Of a stretch of DNA of 64,000 bases, positions 57,532 through 64,000 are shown one piece after another. The stretch is taken from the NCBI RefSeq assembly GCF_900114165.1, contig NZ_FOSB01000005.1:1-64000 (forward strand). Direction: 5' to 3'. How positions within the stretch are numbered: the stretch's first letter is position 1; each line of letters begins with the position of its first letter. Under the pieces are notes generated by a model that was given only the letters and a program-made list of their open reading frames with translations, ran no database searches and was not told the origin of the DNA. Source of the stretch: Halobacillus dabanensis. Lineage in GTDB: Bacteria > Bacillota > Bacilli > Bacillales > Halobacillaceae. The translations under genes were made by a program, and so were the position numbers.

Positions 57532-58632
57532 ATGACAAACCAAACAACAACGAAACCATTATTCGAAACTTTTACTAGTGATAAATTAAACCTTCCGAAC
57601 CGTACCGTAATGGCACCGATGACACGCGGATTCTCTCCTGGAAACGTTCCTGATGAAGATGTAGCAGCGTATTACCGCAGACGTGCGGAGAATGAAGTCG
57701 GGTTGATTATTACAGAAGGAACAGGGATTGACCATCCAGCTTCTGTGTCTGGTGCGAATATTCCTGTGTTTCATGGAGAAAAGGCATTGAACGGCTGGGC
57801 TAATGTTGTGAAAGAAGTGCATGATGCCGGCGGTAAAATTGCCCCGCAGCTGTGGCATGTAGGAATGACTCGCAGCAAGGGTGACCTTCCAAATGAAGAG
57901 GCATGGCCGGTTGGTCCATCAGGGCTAAGCTTAGATGGAGAGAAAGTGAATGAACCTTTATCTACAGAAGAGGTAGAGGCATTGGTGGCTTCCTATGCCA
58001 AAGCAGCAGCGGATGCGAAGCGGCTCGGCTTTGATGCTATTGAAATCCATGGTGCTCATGGTTACTTGATCGACCAATTCTTCTGGGAAAACACCAATAA
58101 ACGCACCGACCGTTATGGCGGAGATTTCGTTAAGCGTACACAGTTCGCCGTTGAAATCGTAGAAGCATGCCGCCGTGAAGTCGGGGAAGATTTCCCGATC
58201 ATTTTCCGTTTCTCTCAATGGAAAATGAATGACTTCCAAGCAAAATTGGTCAACACTGCGGATGAGTTGGAACAATTCCTGAAGCCGCTTGTTGAAGCTG
58301 GTGTTGATATTTTCCACTGCTCCACACGTAGGTTCTGGGAGCCTGAGTTCGAAGGTTCCGACTTAAACCTTGCAGGCTGGACGAAAAAACTCTCAGGCAA
58401 ACCGGTCATTTCTGTCGGTTCTGTCGGTCTTGATGGTGTCTTCACGGACTTCTCTGGGGCCGCATCAACCAGTCTTGACGGATTAATGGACAAACTTGAG
58501 CGTGACGAGTTCGACCTTGTAGCCATCGGCCGTTCGTTATTAATGGATCCTGAATGGGTGAAGAAAGTCCAAGAAGGTAGAGTGGATGATCTGTTAGCCT
58601 TTAATAAAGAAGCACTACAAAAACTATATTGA
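57532..58632 (+). CDS. NADH:flavin oxidoreductase (Old Yellow Enzyme family)
   Basis: A 366-residue FMN enzyme of the OYE family. The start is ATG 57532 behind AAGGAGGAAG, although the open frame begins further upstream. NRTVMAPMTRGFSPGNVP is the N-terminal FMN loop, VPQLWHVG-like APQLWHVGMTRS and FDAIEIHGAHGYLIDQFFWENTNKRTDRYGG the active-site region (HGAH pair in place of HxxN), and EFDLVAIGRSLLMDPEWVKKV the phosphate-binding end. Such enzymes reduce activated double bonds, nitro compounds or enones with NAD(P)H. The natural substrate is not known. A terminator follows. Confidence 0.93.
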   Translation: MTNQTTTKPLFETFTSDKLNLPNRTVMAPMTRGFSPGNVPDEDVAAYYRRRAENEVGLIITEGTGIDHPASVSGANIPVFHGEKALNGWANVVKEVHDAGGKIAPQLWHVGMTRSKGDLPNEEAWPVGPSGLSLDGEKVNEPLSTEEVEALVASYAKAAADAKRLGFDAIEIHGAHGYLIDQFFWENTNKRTDRYGGDFVKRTQFAVEIVEACRREVGEDFPIIFRFSQWKMNDFQAKLVNTADELEQFLKPLVEAGVDIFHCSTRRFWEPEFEGSDLNLAGWTKKLSGKPVISVGSVGLDGVFTDFSGAASTSLDGLMDKLERDEFDLVAIGRSLLMDPEWVKKVQEGRVDDLLAFNKEALQKLY

Positions 58633-58647
58633 TTATAATGTTCGAAT

Positions 58648-58682
58648 CCCAGACGTCCTATATCAGGGCGTCTATTTTTATT
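58648..58682 (+). terminator. Terminator after the OYE gene
   Basis: AGACGTCCT and AGGGCGTCT pair (one G-T) around ATATC, followed by ATTTTTATTT. Confidence 0.85.
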
Positions 58683-58955
58683 TATATCTACAAAACCATG
58701 GTAAGCATAGAAAGGAAGGAGAAATGCAGGCTTTTTGTCAATATAGTTTGTGTAAAAAAACTTTTTCGGGGCAAATAGAGGTAGAGGATCACCAGGGTTA
58801 ACGTGCAAATCAACTCGAATTATTGCTTTTCATTTCGTTAAGGTTAAAAAATACATATTTATAAAAATCAAGTGCAAACTGTTTTCATATATATAAATAG
58901 CACTATTAAATTGCATGCGCTCTCATATACAATAAATTAAAGGAGGTGCCCAATA

Positions 58956-59090
58956 ATGAAACAAAAACCGATCCACTATGACGGAAGTGGGCAAGTGGCA
59001 GAAAACGTAGAAACACCAGTGGATGAACCATTGGAAGTAACAGATGAAATGAGAAAAAACATTAGCGCTAACCCATATGAAATAAAATAA
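58956..59090 (+). CDS. Small acidic protein (44 aa) of unknown function
   Basis: ATG 58956 lies behind a perfect AAAGGAGGTG ribosome site and opens a 44-codon frame ending before a terminator. The peptide (MKQKPIHYDGSGQVAENVET, then PVDEPLEVTDEMRKNISANPYEIK) is acidic, hydrophilic and probably disordered. It is flanked by an A/T-rich leader from 58830. Ribosome site, length and terminator together argue for a real gene. No family recognised; it resembles small sporulation-associated Bacillus peptides only in style. Confidence 0.68.
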   Translation: MKQKPIHYDGSGQVAENVETPVDEPLEVTDEMRKNISANPYEIK

Positions 59091-59095
59091 TTGGC

Positions 59096-59130
59096 AGGAT
59101 TCGTCTCTTATGACGAATCCTTTTTAAGTT
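59096..59130 (+). terminator. Terminator of the 44-residue protein gene
   Basis: GGATTCGTC pairs with GACGAATCC around TCTTAT and is followed by TTTTTAAG. Confidence 0.9.
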
Positions 59131-59202
59131 TGCGATGATTATTAGTATTTTTTATGCATATCTCAAGTGCCAATATTTTTAACGTGAAACATATGTATTT
59201 TT

Positions 59203-59227
59203 TAGTTTTTAGTAGAAAAACTATACT
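59203..59227 (+). promoter_or_regulatory. Inverted repeat at the azoreductase promoter
   Basis: TAGTTTTT (59203-59210) and AAAAACTA (59216-59223) are a perfect 8-bp inverted repeat with a 5-base centre. It overlaps TATACT and TATATT boxes that could be the -10. Azoreductase genes in Bacillus are often controlled by thiol-based MarR/DUF24 repressors; the site fits such a role but the regulator is not encoded nearby. Confidence 0.5.
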
Positions 59228-59255
59228 TATATTATGTTTGGAGAGGTGATTAACG

Positions 59256-59891
59256 ATGGCAAAATTATTGTATATTACAGCACACCCACATGATGAAAAG
59301 CTCTCATACAGCATGGCTGCAGCTAAAGCTTTCATCGATACGTATAAAGAAGTAAATCCGAATGATGAAGTAGTGAACATCGACCTTTATAAAGAAAATA
59401 TCCCATATATCGATGCAGATGTTTTCCAAGGATGGGGGAAACTACAATCAGGTAAAGGATTTGAAGAATTAAGTCAAACTGAGCAGGAAAAAGTTGGACG
59501 CTTAAACGAGCTAAGTGATCAATTCATCGAAGCTGACAAATATGTATTTGTAACCCCTCTATGGAACTTCTCCTTCCCTCCATTAATGAAGGCTTATATT
59601 GACTCCGTTGCAGTAGCAGGAAAAGCATTTAAATATACCAAGGAAGGGCCCGTTGGCTTGTTAACTGATAAGAAGGCACTGCATATTCAAGCACGTGGAG
59701 GGATTTACTCCGAAGGCCCCGCTGCCGCAATGGAAATGGGCCATCGCTACTTGAATACAGTAATGAGCTTCTTTGGTGTTCCTTCATTCGACGGATTGTT
59801 TATTGAAGGACAAGCTGCAATGCCGGAAAGAGCGGAAGAAATCAAAGAAAATGGAATTGCCCGTGCGAAAGATCTGGCGCAAACATTCTAA
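59256..59891 (+). CDS. azoR: FMN-dependent NADH-azoreductase
   Basis: A 211-residue flavodoxin-like enzyme of the AzoR/NQO type. [25 protein letters not shown] is the N-terminal FMN-phosphate loop, [28 protein letters not shown] the second FMN site with the family motif PLWNFS-P-LK, and [29 protein letters not shown] the third. It reduces azo compounds and, more relevantly, quinones by two electrons, protecting against thiol-reactive stress. ATG 59256 follows GGAGAGGTG. Single gene. Confidence 0.94.
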   Translation: MAKLLYITAHPHDEKLSYSMAAAKAFIDTYKEVNPNDEVVNIDLYKENIPYIDADVFQGWGKLQSGKGFEELSQTEQEKVGRLNELSDQFIEADKYVFVTPLWNFSFPPLMKAYIDSVAVAGKAFKYTKEGPVGLLTDKKALHIQARGGIYSEGPAAAMEMGHRYLNTVMSFFGVPSFDGLFIEGQAAMPERAEEIKENGIARAKDLAQTF

Positions 59892-60026
59892 GCGTTAAGA
59901 AGAGTCAACATTTGGTGGCTTTTATTCCTTATAAAAATTCGGAGGCAAAGGTCCTGTTACCATTTGTTTCTCCTATGCTGCCCTTCCTTCCACAGGCTCG
60001 GTCAAGGAGGGCGGCAAAAGGATAGG

Positions 60027-60057
60027 CAAAGAAAAAGCTCCCCCAACAAGGGAGAGC
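60027..60057 (-). terminator. Terminator of the 3D-domain gene
   Basis: On the minus strand AAGCTCTCCC and GGGGGAGCTT pair around TTGT, followed by TTTCTT. Another inverted pair, GCCCTTCCT...AGGAGGGC (59980-60012), lies between this and the azoreductase gene. Confidence 0.82.
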
Positions 60058-60555
60058 TTAGTTCAAGATTTCAACTTTGATTTGTTGGCGCCCATAATCA
60101 AGGGCGTCCGTTTGCTTCGCCATAAAGATATCGATTCGATTTCCTTCAATATCTCCACCGACATCACCAGCCACAGCTACACCATAACCAGGTACGCGTA
60201 CTTTAGAGCCAAGCGGGATGACGTTTGGATCCACAGCGATGACTTTTTGGTCCGGATTGGCACGCAAGTCGATGCCTGTGTATGTTTTACCACTGCAACC
60301 TTCACAGAATGCAGTGTAGGCTGTCGCTTCTACGGCAACCGTCCGTGTAACAACTTCTTTACTTGCAGACACAGCTTTGGCTTCTTTATTTTTTTCTTCC
60401 GGAAAACGTTCCATTTCTTTCTTCTTCTTATCAAGGATTAATGATTTCGTCTCTATATTTTGTGCAGTCTTGTCCGTTTCTTCGGCAAACGTCTGAAGAC
60501 TGAAGCTCATAACGATAAAAGGCAAAAGGAGTAAGGAAGTGAAAAGTTTTTTCAT
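60058..60555 (-). CDS. 3D-domain exported protein (YocH/YorM-like)
   Basis: A 165-residue exported protein. The signal peptide (KKLFTSLLLLPFIVMSFSLQTFAEE) leads into a charged, Lys/Glu-rich linker and then the 3D domain: VEATAYTAFCEGCSGKTYTGIDL, VIAVDPNVIPLGSKVRVPGYGVAVAGDVGGDIEGNRIDIFM. The three aspartates (D in AVDPN, GDVGG and RIDIF) that name the domain are intact. The fold is MltA-like, so the enzyme is thought to cleave peptidoglycan glycan strands; B. subtilis YocH is a related autolysin. No LysM or SH3 wall anchor is present. It starts at 60555 behind GGGGAC. Confidence 0.9.
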   Translation of the reverse strand: MKKLFTSLLLLPFIVMSFSLQTFAEETDKTAQNIETKSLILDKKKKEMERFPEEKNKEAKAVSASKEVVTRTVAVEATAYTAFCEGCSGKTYTGIDLRANPDQKVIAVDPNVIPLGSKVRVPGYGVAVAGDVGGDIEGNRIDIFMAKQTDALDYGRQQIKVEILN

Positions 60556-60667
60556 GAGGTTTGTCCCCTTTCATATTTCAACTTTCCTTAGTGTACCAAC
60601 CGCCTTTTATGTAAACAAAGACAAAAGACCTACAATTGGATTACATTTTCATGACAAAATACACCCA

Positions 60668-60698
60668 TAAAAAAAAGCCGCTGATGTAGAGCGGCTCT
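60668..60698. terminator. Hairpin between the 3D gene and the family C repeat
   Basis: AGCCGCT pairs with AGCGGCT around GATGTAG, with AAAAAAA before and TATAAAA after. It can act as terminator on the minus strand for the small ORF at 60819. Confidence 0.7.
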
Positions 60699-60723
60699 AT
60701 AAAAATAGTAGGGTGAAAAGTGA

Positions 60724-60818
60724 AGGGAGGCAATCCGTCTTGCGGAAGGAGAAAGCACCTTCCTCCAGCCGTTTTGCTTATGCGTTTCGTGTCTCCCAGG
60801 GCACTTCCGCTTTTCTAT
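60724..60818. repeat. Family C repeat, copy 2
   Basis: GAGGCAATCCGTCTTGCGGAAGG...TTTTGCTTATGCGTTTCGTG...GGGCACTTCCGCTTTT matches the central and right parts of the copy at 53530, without its TCCAGC start. Confidence 0.8.
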
Positions 60819-60905
60819 TTACCGTGTGGTTCCTTTGCGTTTGCGTCCACAACATGGCTTCGAGGGCTTTCTTTTTGGTTGGCTTTCATTCGGACGGTTT
60901 CCCAT
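60819..60905 (-). CDS. Small basic Cys-Cys peptide (28 aa)
   Basis: On the minus strand ATG 60905 follows GAGAGGAGGG at good distance and opens a 28-codon frame. The peptide begins MGNRPNESQPKRKPSKPCCG and ends RKRKGTTR; it is very basic, with a Cys-Cys pair in the centre and no hydrophobic part. It lies between a family C repeat and the zinc-ribbon gene. Such strongly basic 28-residue peptides could bind nucleic acid or ribosomes. No family is recognised. The ribosome site is the main support. Confidence 0.55.
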   Translation of the reverse strand: MGNRPNESQPKRKPSKPCCGRKRKGTTR

Positions 60906-61106
60906 GAAGACCCTCCTCTCGGGTTTGAGATATATCATTGTATGCTGTAGTGGAAAATTAGGCCCGTGCGCTTTACCTGTATTGGTTCAATTTTTTTCAA
61001 AAAAAGGACCTATGGAGTTTACGAATCAATGAGCATGCATGATATAATAGATAAGTATTTTGTTAGATTCCATATTTTATGAAGTGATAGAAAGGGAGGA
61101 CGGGAC

Positions 61107-62258
61107 ATGATCGAATGTCCTCATTGCAAGCATGAGATAAGCGAGGAAGCCCGTTACTGTTCTCATTGTGGAAAGAGTTTAACGGACGGACCAGAGCCGA
61201 ATAGTAAAGATAAAAGATGGCGGTTGCCAATCATTACACCTGTTATTGCGCTGGTTGTGGTGGTGGTAGCCCTTTATTTTGTTTATAACCATGAAACAAA
61301 TGTGAATGCAGAAGTATTGGAAATGAAGCGAAAGGCCGAAGAGGTGGCACTTGCGGGGGAATTGCGGGAAGCCGAGAAACTCCTGGTGGGTGCGATTGAT
61401 CGGCGTCCAGAAGTGGAGGCTTTACAAACGGAATTGCAACATGTGCAAGAAGCCATCAGCTGGAACAAAGAATTGGATGAGGTGTCTAGTTTACTGGAAG
61501 AAAAATCTTTGAAGGAAGCATCTGAAAAGCTGTCTGCTATTCAAGAGCAGTTGCGGCAGGAAGATAGCAAGCTTCTCCTCACTCTTATACCTAGAATGAA
61601 TGAAATGGATTCGAGGTTGACCTTACAAGAAGTCAATCAGGAGTTATCAAAAATTACGAATGTGGATGAACTTGCAGCAAAGTTAGATACATTATCAGAC
61701 CTGAACCTGGAGGAAGCGTCAAAAGTCAGGGATAAGATTTTTGAAAAGATTATTAATCAATCAACGAAAAAAGCAGAAGCCGCAGTGGAGGAGAAACGAT
61801 ACACAGAGGCGGTTGCGATGATTGACCAAGGATTACAATATGTTTCGAATGATAAAAAATTGATACAGTTGAAAGAACGGATTCAGCAGGAGAAAGAGGC
61901 ATTCGAACAAGCCGAACAACAGCGGCTGGAAAGTGCGATGCAGCAGGCAGCCCAAGACGAACTGCGGAATCAGACGCAAGCCTTAGAAGTGATCGATTCA
62001 TCCATAACAAAAGATGAGTTCGGTGATTATAAAGTGAGTGGAGAGCTGGAAAGTGTCGCGACGCAAATCATCAGTACAGTTTCTGTCATGTATGACATCT
62101 TAAACAAGGACGGGGAGATCGTACGTTCGGATTCTGCAAAAGTGTATCCCAACTATTTGAATCCTGGGAATAAAGGAAAATTCGAAAAAGTTCATTATGA
62201 GTTAGAAGAAGGGGAATACTCTATCGAAATAACCGAGATGGAGTGGTTAGTAGAATAG
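61107..62258 (+). CDS. Zinc-ribbon membrane protein with coiled-coil domain
   Basis: A 383-residue protein. A zinc ribbon with four cysteines (Cys4, Cys7, Cys18, Cys21) is followed by a hydrophobic helix (residues about 39-59, LPIITPVIALVVVVVALYFVY), so the ribbon faces the cytoplasm and the remainder lies outside. Residues about 65-285 are Glu/Lys/Leu-rich repeats that read as helical hairpins (EMKRKAEEVALAGELREAEKLL, and others, TPR-like or coiled coil). Residues 300-383 form a beta-rich domain (DEFGDYKVSGELESVATQIISTVSVMYDILNKDGEIV). It sits 11 bases before the protease gene and probably works with it at the cell surface. Confidence 0.82.
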   Translation: MIECPHCKHEISEEARYCSHCGKSLTDGPEPNSKDKRWRLPIITPVIALVVVVVALYFVYNHETNVNAEVLEMKRKAEEVALAGELREAEKLLVGAIDRRPEVEALQTELQHVQEAISWNKELDEVSSLLEEKSLKEASEKLSAIQEQLRQEDSKLLLTLIPRMNEMDSRLTLQEVNQELSKITNVDELAAKLDTLSDLNLEEASKVRDKIFEKIINQSTKKAEAAVEEKRYTEAVAMIDQGLQYVSNDKKLIQLKERIQQEKEAFEQAEQQRLESAMQQAAQDELRNQTQALEVIDSSITKDEFGDYKVSGELESVATQIISTVSVMYDILNKDGEIVRSDSAKVYPNYLNPGNKGKFEKVHYELEEGEYSIEITEMEWLVE

Positions 62259-62269
62259 GAGGATGAAAA

Positions 62270-63421
62270 ATGAAACGCTCTTGGATCATCAGCATTCTTT
62301 CCTCCCTTATTATATTGGGAGCAGGAATTGCGGGCGTTTTCTATATTATGACGGCAGTTCCTGAAGACATCAGTGTCTCGGCCGTTTTGAATCAGCCGGC
62401 AGCAGAGGAAACGGGAAATCAGGAAGTACCGAAAGAAACACAGGATATCATCTTTGAATCACAAAAATTAGTGGTGCAAATCGAACTGGATGATGGCAGT
62501 GTAGGCTCTGGCTTTTTATACAATGATCAAGGGGACGTCATTACGAATGCCCACGTCGTTGCGAATACGGAAAGTGTCAATGTCATCACTTCCGATGGGA
62601 AAAATATGCCGGGCGATGTGATCGGCTTAAGCCGCGATACGGATGTAGCTGTTGTGCGTGTGCCGGGATTGAAAGGAAAAGAACCACTTCCTGTCCGAAA
62701 GGAAGATACAGCAGAACTTCTTGATGAAATTCTGGCTCTTGGAAGTCCGCTCGGATTACAGAACACAGTAACACGTGGGGAAATCAGCGGACTGGATCGT
62801 ACCCTTGATATTGAACCGTTTCACTATGAAAACTTGTACCAAATTTCCGCACCGATTTCACCAGGAAACAGTGGTGGTCCTTTACTTGATAGGGAAACAG
62901 GGGAAGTCATCGGGATAAACTCGGCCAAATTGGATGAGGAAACGATTGGATTCAGTATCCCTATCTCAGATGTACTGCCGATGGTTGAACGGTGGAGCGA
63001 GTCACCGATGCGTTCTCTGCCAGAATTTCCGGAGTTGACAGAAGAAGTATATTCTCCCGTCACAGGGACGGATGCCGAGCAAGCAAGCTATATGGTGCAA
63101 TATTTTTATGACAGCATCAATCAGGGGGATTTCGTTACTGCTTACTCTTTGCTTAGCAGCAGCTGGCAGGAGGACCTCTCATTTGAGAATTTCCGCTCGG
63201 GGTATAACAATACATTGAGCGTCCAGGTCGACAATCTTGTTGCAGACCCGCAAGAAGATCAAGTAGAAGTCACCGCTTTTCTGACGGCAGAAGAGACAGT
63301 CGACGGGGAAGTGAAGATGAAGAAGTACAAAGTCGTTTATCCAGTGAAAAAAGAAAACCAGTCTGTTAAGATCATGAGTGGAAGCGGCGAAGAATTAAGT
63401 ACGGATAAGGAAGAAGAATAA
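62270..63421 (+). CDS. Membrane-anchored HtrA-like serine protease with a C-terminal NTF2-like domain
   Basis: A 383-residue S1C protease. A single N-terminal helix (residues about 5-28) anchors it, and the catalytic triad is His95 (ITNAHVVAN), Asp125 (SRDTDVAVVR) and Ser201 (SPGNSGGPLL). The PDZ domain expected of HtrA/DegP is missing. Instead residues about 265-380 (YMVQYFYDSINQGDFVTAYSLLSSSWQEDLSFENFRSGY) look like an NTF2/SnoaL-type fold. The likely job is cleavage of damaged or partner proteins at the membrane surface. It follows the zinc-ribbon gene in one operon, behind AGGAGGATG. Confidence 0.88.
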   Translation: MKRSWIISILSSLIILGAGIAGVFYIMTAVPEDISVSAVLNQPAAEETGNQEVPKETQDIIFESQKLVVQIELDDGSVGSGFLYNDQGDVITNAHVVANTESVNVITSDGKNMPGDVIGLSRDTDVAVVRVPGLKGKEPLPVRKEDTAELLDEILALGSPLGLQNTVTRGEISGLDRTLDIEPFHYENLYQISAPISPGNSGGPLLDRETGEVIGINSAKLDEETIGFSIPISDVLPMVERWSESPMRSLPEFPELTEEVYSPVTGTDAEQASYMVQYFYDSINQGDFVTAYSLLSSSWQEDLSFENFRSGYNNTLSVQVDNLVADPQEDQVEVTAFLTAEETVDGEVKMKKYKVVYPVKKENQSVKIMSGSGEELSTDKEEE

Positions 63422-63423
63422 TA

Positions 63424-63465
63424 GGGACTCCTTCTATCTTTTAGATGGAAGGAGTTTTTTTGTAT
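63424..63465 (+). terminator. Terminator after the protease gene
   Basis: ACTCCTTC pairs with GAAGGAGT with an inner TATC/GATG step around TTTTA, and is followed by a T run. It follows the stop codon directly. Confidence 0.9.
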
Positions 63466-63489
63466 TTTTAACCATTGGGTCAAAGGCAG

Positions 63490-63545
63490 TCACGACGAGG
63501 TTTGACTTATGCGTTTCGAGTCTCCCAGGGCGCTTCCGCTTTTAG
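63490..63545. repeat. Family C repeat, copy 3 (right part)
   Basis: GACTTATGCGTTTCGAGTCTCCCAGGGCGCTTCCGC matches the right end of copies at 53530 and 60724. It abuts the 3' end of the amine oxidase gene (63542). Confidence 0.75.
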
Positions 63546-64000
63546 TTTTGATCATTGATTTGTTTGGCGGCGCGGATTCCGGATTGGATGGCTCCTTCGA
63601 CCCAGCCGTGGTAGGAGGAGGTGTGTTCACCGGCAAAATGGATCAGTCCTTCTGGTCTTGGGATTACTTCTTCAAGGTCCTGTGCTTGCCCTGGAGTGAA
63701 CAATGTAAAACAACCGGCCGAATATGGGTTTTGGCTCCAATTGAAGACGGTGCCATTCATATATTCCTCATAAACAATGGAACCGTAAACGCGTGCTAAA
63801 TCCTGGAGCACCTGTTTGATGGCTTCCTTTTTGCTTAGGCTGTTAAAGATAAGGGCGTTGTGGCCCCATGTGTAGCTTGCTAGGAGGATGCCAGGCCCAG
63901 GCAATCCTTGATGGTGGCTCTTTTGATATACAAAACGTGTGGGGAGGTCAGAGACAATATGGCCGATGGGATATTTTTCCCAAAACTTCGTCTTAAATTC
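63542..64000 (-). CDS. Flavin monoamine oxidase, C-terminal part (5' end outside window)
   Basis: The last 152 codons of a flavin-containing amine oxidase; the frame is open at the window edge and continues outside. LIHFAGEHTSSYHGWVEGAIQSGIRAAKQI is the characteristic FAD-binding C-terminus, and NWSQNPYSAGCFTLFTPGQ and GPGILLASYTWGHNA lie in the substrate domain. It is most like the bacterial YobN/L-amino acid oxidase group. It would oxidise an amine or amino acid, producing hydrogen peroxide. Next to it lies a family C repeat. Confidence 0.9.
   Translation of the reverse strand, partial: EFKTKFWEKYPIGHIVSDLPTRFVYQKSHHQGLPGPGILLASYTWGHNALIFNSLSKKEAIKQVLQDLARVYGSIVYEEYMNGTVFNWSQNPYSAGCFTLFTPGQAQDLEEVIPRPEGLIHFAGEHTSSYHGWVEGAIQSGIRAAKQINDQN

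Overview
The window looks like chromosomal DNA of a moderately halophilic, endospore-forming member of the Bacillaceae, most like Halobacillus and its relatives. This is inferred from gene content, not from a marker gene. Pointers are strong AAGGAGG-type ribosome sites with frequent TTG/GTG starts, a gamma-type small acid-soluble spore protein, two BCCT betaine/carnitine-type transporters, a qoxABCD menaquinol oxidase, a gntRKP operon with a Bacillus-type operator, and several families of hairpin repeats of the kind common in Bacillaceae. No rRNA, tRNA, CRISPR array or prophage was found.

Layout. 1-2.1 kb: the 3' end of an IS3-family element, then two decayed genes (a frameshifted acetyltransferase and a dehydrogenase-like gene with an internal stop). 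2.1-7.7 kb: small ORFs, an SRPBCC protein, the gluconate operon gntR-gntK-gntP (minus strand) and an EamA exporter. 8-18.6 kb: LysE, BCCT and two APC-type permeases, the remnant of a third permease, glycerol dehydrogenase, a spore protein and a cupin; a 50-bp palindromic repeat (GTGCCTGACCCC...) occurs seven times between 2 and 18 kb. 18.9-22.4 kb: a PAS-STAS protein and an ABC exporter with a divergent TetR regulator. 22.7-27.4 kb: a carnitine uptake and catabolism module transcribed divergently from two matching promoters. 28.5-33 kb: qoxABCD plus an extra small qoxD-like gene. 34.5-37.6 kb: a Fur-controlled siderophore-uptake pair with a fused permease. 37.8-42.9 kb: dapF, yjbQ, an Rrf2/flavoprotein/methyltransferase operon, a metallo-hydrolase and an Lrp-type regulator. 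43-49 kb: catalase and a GntR-TRAP transporter operon. 49.4-55 kb: DUF2975/XRE pair, an acetyltransferase, CopC-CopD, a probable type I toxin-antitoxin locus and a YeeE/YedE sulfur transporter. 55-64 kb: small hypotheticals, an Old Yellow Enzyme, an azoreductase, a 3D-domain wall protein, a zinc-ribbon membrane protein with an HtrA-like protease, and the 3' end of an amine oxidase gene.

How the genes work together. The clearest pathways are gluconate uptake and phosphorylation; carnitine import, oxidation to dehydrocarnitine, cleavage to a betainyl thioester and thioester hydrolysis to glycine betaine (useful both as carbon source and osmoprotectant); aerobic respiration through aa3-type quinol oxidase; and Fur-controlled iron-siderophore import. 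The most interesting regulatory and small-gene signals are the paired carnitine promoters with a dyad in each spacer, the toxin gene with a Shine-Dalgarno-masking hairpin and a convergent antisense RNA, the fifth gene of the qox operon, a perfect 27-bp inverted repeat near 28.2 kb, and several small ORFs with good ribosome sites. No clearly unprecedented multi-gene system was identified.
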